A stretch of 64,000 nucleotides of DNA from Oxynema aestuarii AP17 (GCF_012295525.1 NZ_CP051167.1:4757501-4821500); one strand, 5' to 3'. Positions 35,434-44,993 are shown, counted from the stretch's first letter. The notes: a model not told the origin generated them from the letters alone. A program made the numbers and translations.

Positions 35434-35688
35434 TTATAAACTCGAAGAACTATCCGGCGCAATTTCAATCCCCGCCCCTTTTTTAATTTGTTGGCGATCG
35501 GTGATTAAATCTCCCAAACTGTCAATTTCAATGCCAATTTTTTGACAAGCTTTTATCAATTCCGCCTCGAACGCTTCCGTATTCTCTCCATAACCGCATT
35601 GGCGTGCGGCAGTGGCCAGACCTTGATTGGCGCTAGCTTTCGCACAATCGATCAGTTCGAGTCCTTCTAATTTTTGAGGTACAGTCAT
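35434..35688 (-). CDS. Small conserved cyanobacterial protein of unknown function
   Basis: This 84-residue, mostly helical protein starts MTVPQKLEGLELIDCAKASA and continues NQGLATAARQCGYGENTEAF. I recall closely similar small proteins in many cyanobacteria, without a known function. Two conserved-looking cysteines (in DCAKA and RQCGYG) could bind metal or be redox-active, but that is inference. The ATG at 35688 was preferred over the in-frame start at 35745 because the family-like sequence begins there. Confidence 0.65.
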   Translation of the reverse strand: MTVPQKLEGLELIDCAKASANQGLATAARQCGYGENTEAFEAELIKACQKIGIEIDSLGDLITDRQQIKKGAGIEIAPDSSSSL

Positions 35689-35808
35689 ATCATTCCACCC
35701 GATTGTTTTGGTTGGACCTGCTCCCACTCTAGCAAATTGGGGCATTGACGCCGATTTTTTCCCCGAGAAACCGTGGCGATCCTCGTACGCAGTCGCGACC
35801 CGATCGCG

Positions 35809-36999
35809 TCAATCTTCGTCGGCGAGGGTTTGCCAATACTTGTACGCCGCACTCGCCAGGGTCACCACCCCAGTGACGATCGCCGACTCGTCGATCTCGA
35901 ATTGGGGATGATGTAAGGGATAGTTGGTTCGATCCGGATGACCGACTCCGAGACGAAACATAGTTCCCGGGGCCCGTTCCAGATACACCGAGAAATCCTC
36001 CGCCCCTAACGACGGTTCCGCCAAATAGACGACGCGATCGCTCCCGAAACTTTCCTGGGCCGCCAATTCGACAATTTGGGTCAGCATCGGGTCATTGTGC
36101 ACCGACGGTACCCCACGCTGATAATTCATCTCGTAGCGGGCGCCGTAAGTCGCACAAATATGGGCGACAATATTTTCGATCCACTGGGGCAGATTGGCGT
36201 GAGTGTCGGGATAGAGCGATCGCACCGTTCCCACTAACTTGACGCAATCGGCGATCGCGTTGGGCGCCCGTCCCCCACTAATTTTCCCGATCGTCAACAC
36301 CACTGGATGCAGGGGATTGTGAGTCCGGGCGATCGCCTGTTGCAAACTCGTCACCACCTGCGCCGCCACCCAAATCGCATCGATCGCCTCGTGAGGGCGC
36401 GCCCCGTGACCGGATTCGCCTAAAATCGTAATCTCCAAATGATCCGCCGCCGCCGTCAATACCCCGTGGCGGATCCCCACCGATCCGGCGGGAATCGTCG
36501 GGAACACGTGAACCCCCAAAATCCCCGTCACTCCTTCCATCACCCCGTCGGCGACCATCCAACCCGCCCCCTGGGCGATTTCTTCCGCAGGTTGGAACAA
36601 AAAGCGCACCGTTCCGGGCAATTTTTCACTCAATCCCGACAATACCATCGCCGTACCCAAACCCAGGGTCGCGTGCAAGTCGTGACCGCAAGCGTGCATC
36701 ACCCCGTCATTGCGCGAGGCGTATTCCAACCCCGTCCGTTCCGGAATCGGTAAGGCGTCCATATCCGTGCGAATGGCTAACAGGTGGCGATCGCCGCCCT
36801 CCCCGGGCAGATCCCCCACGACCCCCGTTTTCCCGATTCCTTCGCGAACCTGCAGCCCGCAAGAGGAGAGCACCCCCGCAATATAAGCCGCCGTCTGATA
36901 TTCCTCGCCACTGAGTTCGGGATGGGCGTGAAAATGACGGCGAATTTCGATCAAACGCGGTGCTAATTTATCGGCTAATTCTCGGATCTCGCAGAGCAT
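35809..36999 (-). CDS. M20-family amidohydrolase (N-acyl amino acid / hippurate hydrolase type)
   Basis: This 396-residue metallopeptidase of the M20D group has HACGHDLHATLG (metal ligands His and Asp region), PAEEIAQGAGWM with the catalytic Glu pair, GVHVFPTIPAGSVG, a lid-domain segment SGHGARPHEAIDAIWVA and a C-terminal ligand segment SLGAEDFSVYL. It should hydrolyse N-acyl amino acids or aromatic amide conjugates in the cytoplasm. Length is normal. ATG at 36999. It is divergent from argS, but functional linkage to arginine metabolism is not shown. Confidence 0.92.
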   Translation of the reverse strand: MLCEIRELADKLAPRLIEIRRHFHAHPELSGEEYQTAAYIAGVLSSCGLQVREGIGKTGVVGDLPGEGGDRHLLAIRTDMDALPIPERTGLEYASRNDGVMHACGHDLHATLGLGTAMVLSGLSEKLPGTVRFLFQPAEEIAQGAGWMVADGVMEGVTGILGVHVFPTIPAGSVGIRHGVLTAAADHLEITILGESGHGARPHEAIDAIWVAAQVVTSLQQAIARTHNPLHPVVLTIGKISGGRAPNAIADCVKLVGTVRSLYPDTHANLPQWIENIVAHICATYGARYEMNYQRGVPSVHNDPMLTQIVELAAQESFGSDRVVYLAEPSLGAEDFSVYLERAPGTMFRLGVGHPDRTNYPLHHPQFEIDESAIVTGVVTLASAAYKYWQTLADED

Positions 37000-37201
37000 A
37001 TTTTCGATCGCTGTTACTTGGATAGTCGCGCTTTCATTATAAAGAGCGGCGATCGCGCACCAGTCCGTAAAAACCGACTCTCGATCGCCATTCCCCCCAA
37101 TTCCTCTAACTCGTCAACTAGGATCGAAGCCTTCGAATTGCTAAAGTAAATAGGCAATCGGGTTTCTCTGCCCTTCTTATCGGTCGGTTGACTTCTTCTG
37201 T

Positions 37202-38959
37202 ATGAAAGCTACTATCGAACAACTCAAAAAGCGCGTCAGTGCTGCATTAGTCGCAGCCTTTGGTGACGAGTTAGCCGAAACCGACCCGTTGTTGGTTCCG
37301 GCGAGTAATCCTAAATTTGGCGATTATCAAGCCAACGTGGCGATGTCCCTGGCGAAACCCCTCAAGCAACAACCCCGGGCGATCGCCGAGCAAATTGTCG
37401 CCAACTTGGATGTCTCCGACTTTTGCGAACCGCCCCAAATTGCCGGACCGGGCTTTATTAACTTCACCCTGACCCACGCTTACATCGAATCCCAACTCAG
37501 TTCCATTATCGGTTTCGCCCGTCTCGGGGTCGAAAAAATCGACAATCCCCAGCGTGTCGTCGTGGACTTCTCCAGTCCCAACATTGCTAAAGAAATGCAC
37601 GTCGGACACCTGCGATCGACCATTATCGGCGACTCGATCGCCCGCATCCTCGAATTCCTCGGTCACGACGTCCTCCGACTCAACCACGTCGGCGACTGGG
37701 GAACCCAATTCGGGATGTTAATTACCTACCTGCGCGAAGCCTACCCCGACGCCCTCACCACCGCCGACGCCCTCGATATCGGCGATTTAGTCGCATTTTA
37801 TAAAAAAGCCAAACAGCGTTTCGACGAAGACGAGCAATTTCGCGAAGCCTCTCGCCAAGAAGTCGTCCAACTGCAAGCTAAATCTGAGGATACCCTTCAA
37901 GCGTGGCAACTGCTGTGCGAACAGTCCCGGCGGGAGTTTCAGAAAATTTACGACCTGCTCGACATTCACCTCAACGAACGGGGCGAATCGTTCTACAATG
38001 CTTATCTGCCCGAAGTCGTCGCCGATCTCGATAAGTTAGGCTTACTCGAAGAAGACCAAGGGGCGCAATGCGTCTTTTTAGAAGGATTTACCAATAAATC
38101 CGGCGACCCCCAACCGCTTATCGTCCAGAAGTCCGACGGCGGTTATAATTACGCCACCACCGATTTAGCCGCCCTGCGCTACCGGATCGACAAAGATGGG
38201 GCCGATCGCATTATCTACGTCACCGATATGGGTCAGGCGACTCACTTCGCCCAAGTCTTTCAAGTGGCGACCCGCGCCGGATGGATTCCGGAAACAGTCG
38301 AAGTGGTTCACGTTCCCTTCGGTTTGGTGCAAGGGGAAGACGGGAAAAAGCTCAAAACCCGTTCTGGCGAAACGGTTCGCCTGCGCGATTTACTCGACGA
38401 AGCGGTAGGACGGGCTCGCGCCGATTTGGAACAACGCCTCCACGACGAAAGCCGTCACGAAAGTGAGGAGTTTATCGATCGCGTCGCCGAAGTCGTCGGG
38501 ATTGGCGCGGTCAAATATGCCGACCTCAGCCAAAATCGCACTAGCAGTTATATCTTCAGTTACGATAAAATGCTGGCCCTGCAAGGGAATACGGCCCCTT
38601 ATTTGCTTTACGCTTACGTGCGCATTCAGGGAATCAGTCGCAAAGGGGATGTCGATTTCGGTCATATCGGCGCCGGGGCTCAACTCAAGTTCCGCGAAGA
38701 AACTGAGTTGGCGTTAGCGAAGCACATTCTCAGTTTGGGCGAAACTATCGGCGCGGTGGAAGCGGATTTACTGCCGAATCGCTTGTGTCAGTACCTGTTC
38801 GAACTGAGTCAGAAGTTCAACCAGTTTTACGATCGCTGCCCGGTCTTGCAAGCGAAAGAACCGGAACGCACGTCTCGCTTGGTGTTGTGTGACTTCACCG
38901 CCCGCACGTTAAAATTGGGTCTATCTTTGTTGGGGATTCCCGTTCTCGAACGGATGTAG
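37202..38959 (+). CDS. argS: Arginyl-tRNA synthetase
   Basis: This 585-residue class I aminoacyl-tRNA synthetase begins with the Add-1 domain that recognises the tRNA D-loop. The HIGH motif is [13 protein letters not shown] (about residue 134). The KMSKS position is occupied by the [17 protein letters not shown] segment, as in many ArgRS enzymes that lack a canonical KMSKS. The DALR-type anticodon-binding domain closes the protein ([12 protein letters not shown]). It is full length. It charges tRNA-Arg in the cytoplasm. ATG at 37202. Confidence 0.97.
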   Translation: MKATIEQLKKRVSAALVAAFGDELAETDPLLVPASNPKFGDYQANVAMSLAKPLKQQPRAIAEQIVANLDVSDFCEPPQIAGPGFINFTLTHAYIESQLSSIIGFARLGVEKIDNPQRVVVDFSSPNIAKEMHVGHLRSTIIGDSIARILEFLGHDVLRLNHVGDWGTQFGMLITYLREAYPDALTTADALDIGDLVAFYKKAKQRFDEDEQFREASRQEVVQLQAKSEDTLQAWQLLCEQSRREFQKIYDLLDIHLNERGESFYNAYLPEVVADLDKLGLLEEDQGAQCVFLEGFTNKSGDPQPLIVQKSDGGYNYATTDLAALRYRIDKDGADRIIYVTDMGQATHFAQVFQVATRAGWIPETVEVVHVPFGLVQGEDGKKLKTRSGETVRLRDLLDEAVGRARADLEQRLHDESRHESEEFIDRVAEVVGIGAVKYADLSQNRTSSYIFSYDKMLALQGNTAPYLLYAYVRIQGISRKGDVDFGHIGAGAQLKFREETELALAKHILSLGETIGAVEADLLPNRLCQYLFELSQKFNQFYDRCPVLQAKEPERTSRLVLCDFTARTLKLGLSLLGIPVLERM

Positions 38960-38974
38960 TTTAAATGTGAGAAA

Positions 38975-39787
38975 ATGCCGGAACTGACAACCGAATTCAC
39001 CTTATTTTGCTTCGGTATTGTCATCGGCGCGATCGGCGCCATGTTCGGTCTCGGTGGCGGTTTTTTAATCGTTCCCCTGCTCTCTGTTTGGGGGATTTCC
39101 GTGGTTGAAGCCGCCGCCACGAGTTTAGTGGGCGTGTTCCTCACTTCGGTTTCCGGGACTGTGCGAAATTGGTGGCAGGGGGACGTTGACGGGCGATCGT
39201 GCTTCCAATTGGCTCTTTTTGGCATTCCGACGGCACAATTGGGGGCTTGGTTGGGCGATCGCCTCCCGGATCGGATACTCAGTATCGGATTTGCTCTCTT
39301 TTTGTTCGTCTCCTTGTTTTTACTGCACTGGCGACAGCAAAAATTGGCCGGAGTGGAACTCCCGGAGGCGATCGCGACGGACCGAGAAGGGGAAATAAGC
39401 GACAGTTGGGGCGATCGCCTGGGTCAATTTGCTCAAATTGGCGCGATCGCGGGCATTCTCGCCGGATTGTTCGGCGTCGGTGGTGGAATCGTCATCGTTC
39501 CTTTATTGTTACTGTTAACGCGGGCAACCCTGCGATCGGCGGCGGCTATCAGTTTGGGGGCGATCGTTCCTATTTCCGCCTCCGCCTTGACCCTGCACGC
39601 CTTCAACGGGAATATCTTGTGGCTTCCCGGGGTCTGTCTCGGACTCGGCGGCATTTTCGGCGCCCAATTCGGCATCGCCTTAATGCCCTATTTACCCGCA
39701 AAACTACTCGATCGCACTTTCCAATTCTTATTATTGGCCCTTGCTTTATATATGTCTAGACCGGTGTTTTTAGAGTTTAGATTTTAG
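38975..39787 (+). CDS. TauE/SafE-family membrane permease 1
   Basis: This 270-residue membrane protein has eight predicted helices and the duplicated TauE/SafE architecture: GAIGAMFGLGGGFLIVPLL in the first half and GILAGLFGVGGGIVIVPLLL in the second. The family moves sulfite, sulfoacetate or related organic anions out of the cell; the substrate is not readable here. It starts ATG at 38975, 15 bp past argS, so it may be read through from argS. A paralogue follows 70 bp downstream. Confidence 0.88.
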   Translation: MPELTTEFTLFCFGIVIGAIGAMFGLGGGFLIVPLLSVWGISVVEAAATSLVGVFLTSVSGTVRNWWQGDVDGRSCFQLALFGIPTAQLGAWLGDRLPDRILSIGFALFLFVSLFLLHWRQQKLAGVELPEAIATDREGEISDSWGDRLGQFAQIGAIAGILAGLFGVGGGIVIVPLLLLLTRATLRSAAAISLGAIVPISASALTLHAFNGNILWLPGVCLGLGGIFGAQFGIALMPYLPAKLLDRTFQFLLLALALYMSRPVFLEFRF

Positions 39788-39802
39788 AGTTTAGATTTTA
39801 GA
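39776..39802. repeat. Heptamer-type repeat at the end of TauE 1
   Basis: GAGTTTAGATTTTA is repeated in tandem and straddles the stop codon of the first TauE gene. It resembles the STRR repeats elsewhere in the window, and shows such repeats extending into a coding end. Confidence 0.65.
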
Positions 39803-39857
39803 TCGACCCTCTCGAAGCAGACCCCATATCTGTCCCAACCCTAACTCACTCAATCCA

Positions 39858-40637
39858 GTGTCTACGATCCCTCCCTTTGCCCTCATTTTCCTCGGAACCG
39901 TCACCGGAATTGCCTCCGGTATTTTGGGAATTGGCGGCGGGTTGCTGATGGTTCCCGTGTTGACTCTCACTCACGCTACCGTTTTGCAAGCTACCGCCAC
40001 CAGTTTAGTCGGGGTTTTCCTCAGCGCCATTTCCGGGAGTTTCCGCAACTGGCGCGCCAATCAACTCAATCTCTGGGAACCCCTCGGTTTAGCCCTCGGC
40101 GGGATTCCCACCGCACAATTGGGCGCCTGGTTAGGCGATCGCCTCCCCGATTCTCACTTGGGGATTGCTTTTGCCGTGCTTTTACTGGTTTCGATGTACC
40201 TCATCGGTTTGCGGCGTCAGTTACAACAGCCAGATGCTGCGCAATCGCCGGAAATCAGCTCGAATAGGCGATCGATCGCCCTTCCCCTCCTCGGAATCGG
40301 CACGATCGCCGGATTCCTCTCCGGTTTATTCGGTGTCGGCGGTGGAGTCGTGATGGTTCCGTTGCAAATGGTAGGGTTGAAAACGGCGATCAAACCTGCG
40401 GTTCGTAATAGTTTAGGGGCGATCGCGCCCATTTCCGCATCCGCTTTATTCCGCCACGCCGACCAGGGTAACGTTCTCTGGGTCAGTGGTTTATGTTTGG
40501 GTCTCGGCTGTCTCCTCGGCGCCCAAATCGGTACTCGTCTGTTACACCGTTTGCCCTCTCAACTCGTCACTTTATTATTTAAAATCCTGTTAGTTTCTTT
40601 AGCGGCTTATATGTTGTGGGAAGCCCTCAATTCTTAG
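39858..40637 (+). CDS. TauE/SafE-family membrane permease 2
   Basis: This 259-residue paralogue of the preceding gene has the same two glycine-rich motifs (GIASGILGIGGGLLMVPVLT and GFLSGLFGVGGGVVMVPLQM) and eight predicted helices. It begins GTG at 39858 (valine codon followed by STIPPFALIFLG). Two adjacent related genes suggest a tandem duplication, perhaps a heteromeric or two-substrate exporter. No regulator or sulfur-metabolism gene is next to it. Confidence 0.88.
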   Translation: MSTIPPFALIFLGTVTGIASGILGIGGGLLMVPVLTLTHATVLQATATSLVGVFLSAISGSFRNWRANQLNLWEPLGLALGGIPTAQLGAWLGDRLPDSHLGIAFAVLLLVSMYLIGLRRQLQQPDAAQSPEISSNRRSIALPLLGIGTIAGFLSGLFGVGGGVVMVPLQMVGLKTAIKPAVRNSLGAIAPISASALFRHADQGNVLWVSGLCLGLGCLLGAQIGTRLLHRLPSQLVTLLFKILLVSLAAYMLWEALNS

Positions 40638-40983
40638 TTCGGGCGATCGCGTTCCTCAATCGACATCCACCCACAAAACTCCGACTTAACCGACGGTAAA
40701 ATCGGTTTGCAGTTCTATCTCTTTGTGTTTTTAAGTATTTTTAATAATTTAGAAACTGTCGATCTAATAAACATTAAAAACCTTATTTGACAGCAGGTGA
40801 TTCCTGGAGAATCCAACGAAAAATGGCGGCGATCGGGTGATTTCTAAACACCCTACGAGAGAGTTTGATATTTTCTCGATCGACAGTCTTTTCCGGTTAT
40901 CCACCTGAAATCCTTGGAAGGGGGAGCATCCTTCGGCGACGATCGTAACAATTTTATAAAACCTCAATCGAGATAGATCGCCT

Positions 40984-41008
40984 GTAGGGACACGGCAACG
41001 CCGTATCC
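40984..41008. repeat. Palindromic GGGACACGGCA repeat, copy 1
   Basis: GTAGGGACACGGC-aac-GCCGTATCC forms an imperfect hairpin. The same element occurs at 41104-41128, and this type of GTAGGGACACGGCA palindrome is common in cyanobacterial intergenic DNA. Confidence 0.75.
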
Positions 41009-41103
41009 TTATCCTCATTATCTCACATTATTTTTGAAACCCGGTATTACCAATCATTGAGGACAAATAACAATCCTCAATCTTGTTGTAAAATTCATCG
41101 GTT

Positions 41104-41128
41104 ATAGGGATACGGCATTGCCGCGTCC
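41104..41128. repeat. Palindromic GGGATACGGCA repeat, copy 2
   Basis: ATAGGGATACGGC-att-GCCGCGTCC is the second copy, 120 bp after the first and about 60 bp before the likely start of the STAND gene. It could act on expression of the downstream gene pair as a hairpin in the leader. Confidence 0.75.
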
Positions 41129-41189
41129 TGACGGGGAGTTGTATCATGAAATATCATCAAATATCCTCCCTCCAACCCAAGCCGCGACC

Positions 41190-43142
41190 ATGGACCCCAA
41201 GCAACTGCTGCGACTCAATCAAGGACTTCTCGCCGAAACTGCCCTCCTCGGCTTAGGTTCCATCGTCACCGGGGGGTTAGCGGGTTCGGCGGCGGGGTTA
41301 GCGGTTCCCGTGGTCGCTGGATTTTCTAACTTTTTTGCCGGGATGACCGGGAATAATTTAGGCACATTAATTGAGCGATTCCGCAACAGCAGCGATGTGC
41401 TACGCAATGAAGATCTCGCCAAAGCCGCCGGACGCACTGTAGCGAAAGCCTTGATCGAAAAAATCAGCCCCAACTATTCCGACCAGGAATCCTTAGACCA
41501 ATTGGGCGATAAAATCGAGGAATATTGGGTGGAACAAGCCAAAACCCTCAACCTGTTTGAAACCCTTCAAGAAGACCGACTCTATCAGATTTTCAGCCAA
41601 CCACCGGAACAGTTTACCGAGTATCAGGTGTTACCCGAACCGGAATGGCGGGAAGTGGTCACCTGGTTATTTCAACAGGGATGCGAGAGGGGGGTCTTGG
41701 GGGATAACCTGGAGAATTATCAAGATGTCATCGGGGATTTGGCGGCGGAATTAGCCACGAACTTTAATAAACACCTGCGCCAAGTCCTCAAAGATGATGC
41801 CAACAACGGAGGTCAAGCCTTTGTGGGGATGTTATTTGACCTGCATGGGGCGACTTTGGCACAAATTGCCGAGATTCGGGATTATTTACCCGAAATCGCC
41901 ACTCGTGACGATATTTGTCGGCTGTTGCAGCAGTTAGATACAGACATTCGCGATGAACTGGTGGAAATTCGCCAGACATTGCAGCAATATTTCGACCTGA
42001 CCAAACCCCGCTTACCCATTCCTCAAAATTGTGAAACGATTATTGCCGATAAAGTTCAAGACTTTGTGGGACGGCGTTATGTGTTTGAGAAAATTCGCGA
42101 CTGTTTACAGGACAACCCCAAAGGCTATTTCATCTTAGAAGCCGACCCTGGTGTAGGCAAAAGTGCGATTCTGGCCAAATTAGTCAATATATCCGCAGGG
42201 CATTGTCTCGCCCATTTTAATAGTCGAGGTTCGGGCATTGTCAGCGCGGCTCAATTCCTGGAAAATATCTGCACCCAACTGATTCAGGGCTATAAGCTGA
42301 ACTATGACCGTCTGCCACCGAATACCAACCAAGATGGCAATGTGTTCGCCGAGTTGTTGGCAGAAGCCAGCAAAACCCTGCTACTGGGACAAAAGTTAGT
42401 CATCGTGGTGGATGCCTTGGATGAGGTGGATTTATCCCAGCAAAGCAAAGGCAGTAATGTGCTGTATTTGCCCGATAATTTGCCGGATAACGTCTATTTC
42501 ATCTTGTCTAAACGCCCCAAACAACTGCCTTTACCTCTGAATGACTACTGCACCACTTTTGATTTAATGCAATATCCGGCAGAAAGTGCCCGGGATGCTT
42601 ATCGTTATGTGGAGAAACGCTGGCAAGAAAGTCTCCAGATTCAGGAGTGGGTATCGACGCGCAACTCCACCCCAGAGCAGTTTTTTACTGAACTGGTGGT
42701 CAAAAGTGAAAATAACTTTATGTATTTGCGCTATGTGTTAAATGATATCCGCGAGGGTTTGTATCGGAACGAAACCATCGATAGTTTGCCAATGGGTCTG
42801 CGGAAATATTATCAAAAGCATTGGCTAATTATGGGCATGAATGATGACCCGCTTCCCGTTGAGAAAATCCGCATCATTTATGTCCTTTCGGAAGCGCGAG
42901 AACCTGTTTCCCGGCGGTTGCTGGCTAAGTTCACGGGGATGGCGGAATATACATTACCGCCTGTGTTGAAACTATGGGAGCAGTTTTTGCGGTTACAAAA
43001 CACTCAGGGAGAAACCCGTTACAGCGTCTATCATACCTCGTTTAGGGACTTTCTCAACGAGCAAGCCAAAGATGCAGGGGTTGATCTAGAAGATATTAAC
43101 CGCCGCATGGGTGACAATCTAGCCGATGGAGCGCCCCTATGA
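41190..43142 (+). CDS. STAND (NACHT-like) NTPase with glycine-rich N-terminus
   Basis: This 650-residue protein opens with a hydrophobic, Gly/Ala-rich stretch (about 15-60: GLGSIVTGGLAGSAAGLAVP, then VVAGFSNFFAGMTGN) that could insert in a membrane. A helical region follows, then a P-loop NTPase with Walker A ADPGVGKSAIL (about 318-328) and Walker B LVIVVDALDEV (about 403-413), and a winged-helix/helical region to the C-terminus. The pattern is that of NLR-like STAND ATPases. The ATG at 41190 was chosen because the upstream in-frame TTG lies inside a palindromic repeat. Its stop overlaps the start of the WD40 gene (ATGA), so the two are translationally coupled and together make up what is usually one polypeptide. 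Confidence 0.82.
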   Translation: MDPKQLLRLNQGLLAETALLGLGSIVTGGLAGSAAGLAVPVVAGFSNFFAGMTGNNLGTLIERFRNSSDVLRNEDLAKAAGRTVAKALIEKISPNYSDQESLDQLGDKIEEYWVEQAKTLNLFETLQEDRLYQIFSQPPEQFTEYQVLPEPEWREVVTWLFQQGCERGVLGDNLENYQDVIGDLAAELATNFNKHLRQVLKDDANNGGQAFVGMLFDLHGATLAQIAEIRDYLPEIATRDDICRLLQQLDTDIRDELVEIRQTLQQYFDLTKPRLPIPQNCETIIADKVQDFVGRRYVFEKIRDCLQDNPKGYFILEADPGVGKSAILAKLVNISAGHCLAHFNSRGSGIVSAAQFLENICTQLIQGYKLNYDRLPPNTNQDGNVFAELLAEASKTLLLGQKLVIVVDALDEVDLSQQSKGSNVLYLPDNLPDNVYFILSKRPKQLPLPLNDYCTTFDLMQYPAESARDAYRYVEKRWQESLQIQEWVSTRNSTPEQFFTELVVKSENNFMYLRYVLNDIREGLYRNETIDSLPMGLRKYYQKHWLIMGMNDDPLPVEKIRIIYVLSEAREPVSRRLLAKFTGMAEYTLPPVLKLWEQFLRLQNTQGETRYSVYHTSFRDFLNEQAKDAGVDLEDINRRMGDNLADGAPL

Positions 43143-44947
43143 CCACAAAATTAGGAGATTGGATTCAGCAACAGTTACCGGAAGACCGCCTGCACCTGCT
43201 ACGACATCAACCCAGTTATTTTGCTAAAGGGGGACAGGTGCAGCGGTTGGTCGCTTGGCTGACGGATTTTGGCTTTTTGCAGCAGAAGTTAGAGGCGGTG
43301 GGGATAAACCCCTTAATTGATGATTATGATTTGGCTCTGCCGTTGGTGTCGGAAGAGGAGCAACGGATCTTAAAGCTGATTCAAGGGGCGTTGCGGCTAT
43401 CGGCGCATATTTTAGCATCGGATAAAACTCAACTAACGGGACAACTTTGGGGGCGGTTGCTGTCCTTTGAGAATCCAGAGATTGTGACTTTACTGGAACA
43501 GGCAAAACAAGCTCAGAAACAACCCTGGCTTCGTCCCCTCACCGCCAACCTCACCCCTCCCGGCGGGGCACTGATTCGCACCCTCACAGGGCATAGTGAC
43601 TCGGTAAATGCAGTCGCGATCGCCCCGGACGGGAAACGAGCGGTCTCGGCATCTTTGGATAACACCCTGAAACTGTGGGATTTGGAGACCGGGACGCAAC
43701 GCACCTTCCCTGGGCATAGTAGCTGGGTAAATGCAGTCGCGATCGCCCCGGACGGGAAACGAGCGGTCTCGGCATCGGACGATCGCACCCTGAAACTGTG
43801 GGATTTGGAGACCGGGACGCAACGCACCTTCCCTGGGCATAGTGACTCGGTAAATGCAGTCGCGATCGCCCCGGACGGGAAACGAGCGGTCTCGGCATCG
43901 GCTGATCGCACCCTGAAACTGTGGGATTTGGAGACGGGGGATGTGTTAGCCACCTTCACAGGGCATAGTGACTCGGTAAATGCAGTCGCGATCGCCCCGG
44001 ACGGGAAACGAGCGGTCTCGGCATCGGCTGATCGCACCCTGAAACTGTGGGATTTGGAGACGGGGGATGTGTTAGCCACCTTCACAGGGCATAGTAGCTG
44101 GGTAAATGCAGTCGCGATCGCCCCGGACGGGAAACGAGCGGTCTCGGCATCGGCTGATCGCACCCTGAAACTGTGGGATTTGGAGACGGAGGATGTGTTA
44201 GCCACCTTCACAGGGCATAGTAGCTGGGTAAATGCAGTCGCGATCGCCCCGGACGGGAAACGAGCGGTCTCGGCATCGGCTGATCGCACCCTGAAACTGT
44301 GGGATTTGGAGACCAGGACGCAACGCACCTTCCCTGGGCATAGTGACTCGGTAAATGCAGTCGCGATCGCCCCGGACGGGAAACGAGCGGTCTCGGCATC
44401 GGCTGATAACACTCTGAAACTGTGGGATTTGGAGACCGGGACGCAACGCACCTTCCCTGGGCATAGTGATTCGGTAAATGCAGTCGCGATCGCCCCGGAC
44501 GGGAAACGAGCGGTCTCGGCATCGGCTGATCGCACCCTGAAACTGTGGGATTTGGAGACGGGGGATGTGTTAGCCATTTTCACAGGGCATAGTGACTCGG
44601 TAAATGCAGTCGCGATCGCCCCGGACGGGAAACGAGCGGTCTCGACATCGCATGATAATACCCTGAAACTGTGGGATTTGGACACGGGGACGGAACGGGA
44701 CACCTTACCTGGGCATAGTGATTCGGTAAATGCAGTCGCGATCGCCCCGGACGGGAAACGAGCGGTCTCGGCATCAGACGATCGCACCGTGAAACTGTGG
44801 GATTTGGACACGGGGGATGTGTTAGCCACCTTTACCGGGGATGGTGCGATGAATTCCTGTGCCGTTGCACCAGATGGGGTGACGGTGGTGGCGGGGGACG
44901 GGTCGGGGCGGGTGCATTTTCTGCGGTTGGAGGGGTTGGGGGGTTGA
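43139..44947 (+). CDS. WD40-repeat protein, ten near-identical blades, partner of the STAND NTPase
   Basis: This 602-residue protein has a helical N-terminal domain (about 1-145: LGDWIQQQLPEDRLHLLRHQ) of the type that lies between the NTPase and WD40 parts in cyanobacterial NLR-like proteins. About ten WD40 repeats of 41-42 residues follow, all with VNAVAIAPDGKRAVS and LKLWDL, plus one degenerate final repeat. They differ mainly after GHS (DS or SW), in the A/L/D-D-(R/N)-T turn and in the linker (TQRTFP or DVLATFT). Such high identity suggests recent amplification. Each blade carries a HIP1 octamer within the codons for VAIAP. It starts at ATG 43139, overlapping the STAND gene by 4 bp. Confidence 0.9.
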   Translation: MTTKLGDWIQQQLPEDRLHLLRHQPSYFAKGGQVQRLVAWLTDFGFLQQKLEAVGINPLIDDYDLALPLVSEEEQRILKLIQGALRLSAHILASDKTQLTGQLWGRLLSFENPEIVTLLEQAKQAQKQPWLRPLTANLTPPGGALIRTLTGHSDSVNAVAIAPDGKRAVSASLDNTLKLWDLETGTQRTFPGHSSWVNAVAIAPDGKRAVSASDDRTLKLWDLETGTQRTFPGHSDSVNAVAIAPDGKRAVSASADRTLKLWDLETGDVLATFTGHSDSVNAVAIAPDGKRAVSASADRTLKLWDLETGDVLATFTGHSSWVNAVAIAPDGKRAVSASADRTLKLWDLETEDVLATFTGHSSWVNAVAIAPDGKRAVSASADRTLKLWDLETRTQRTFPGHSDSVNAVAIAPDGKRAVSASADNTLKLWDLETGTQRTFPGHSDSVNAVAIAPDGKRAVSASADRTLKLWDLETGDVLAIFTGHSDSVNAVAIAPDGKRAVSTSHDNTLKLWDLDTGTERDTLPGHSDSVNAVAIAPDGKRAVSASDDRTVKLWDLDTGDVLATFTGDGAMNSCAVAPDGVTVVAGDGSGRVHFLRLEGLGG

Positions 44948-44993
44948 GAAACGGGGTTGCTTAGCCCGATTGGGGTGAGGCGGCAAAGGTTAT

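Larger units (their letters stand above)
40638..41189. other. Spacer upstream of the STAND gene with two palindromic repeats
   Basis: This 552-bp spacer is A/T-rich compared with its surroundings. It carries two copies of a GGGA(C/T)ACGGCA palindrome, listed separately. It marks the left edge of a region without HIP1 octamers (up to about 43600). I see no gene in it. Confidence 0.5.

Noticed and set aside
43560-44830. Regularly spaced repeats that could suggest a CRISPR-like array
   Set aside because: The repeats are 123-126 bp coding units for WD40 blades without spacers, and no cas gene is present.
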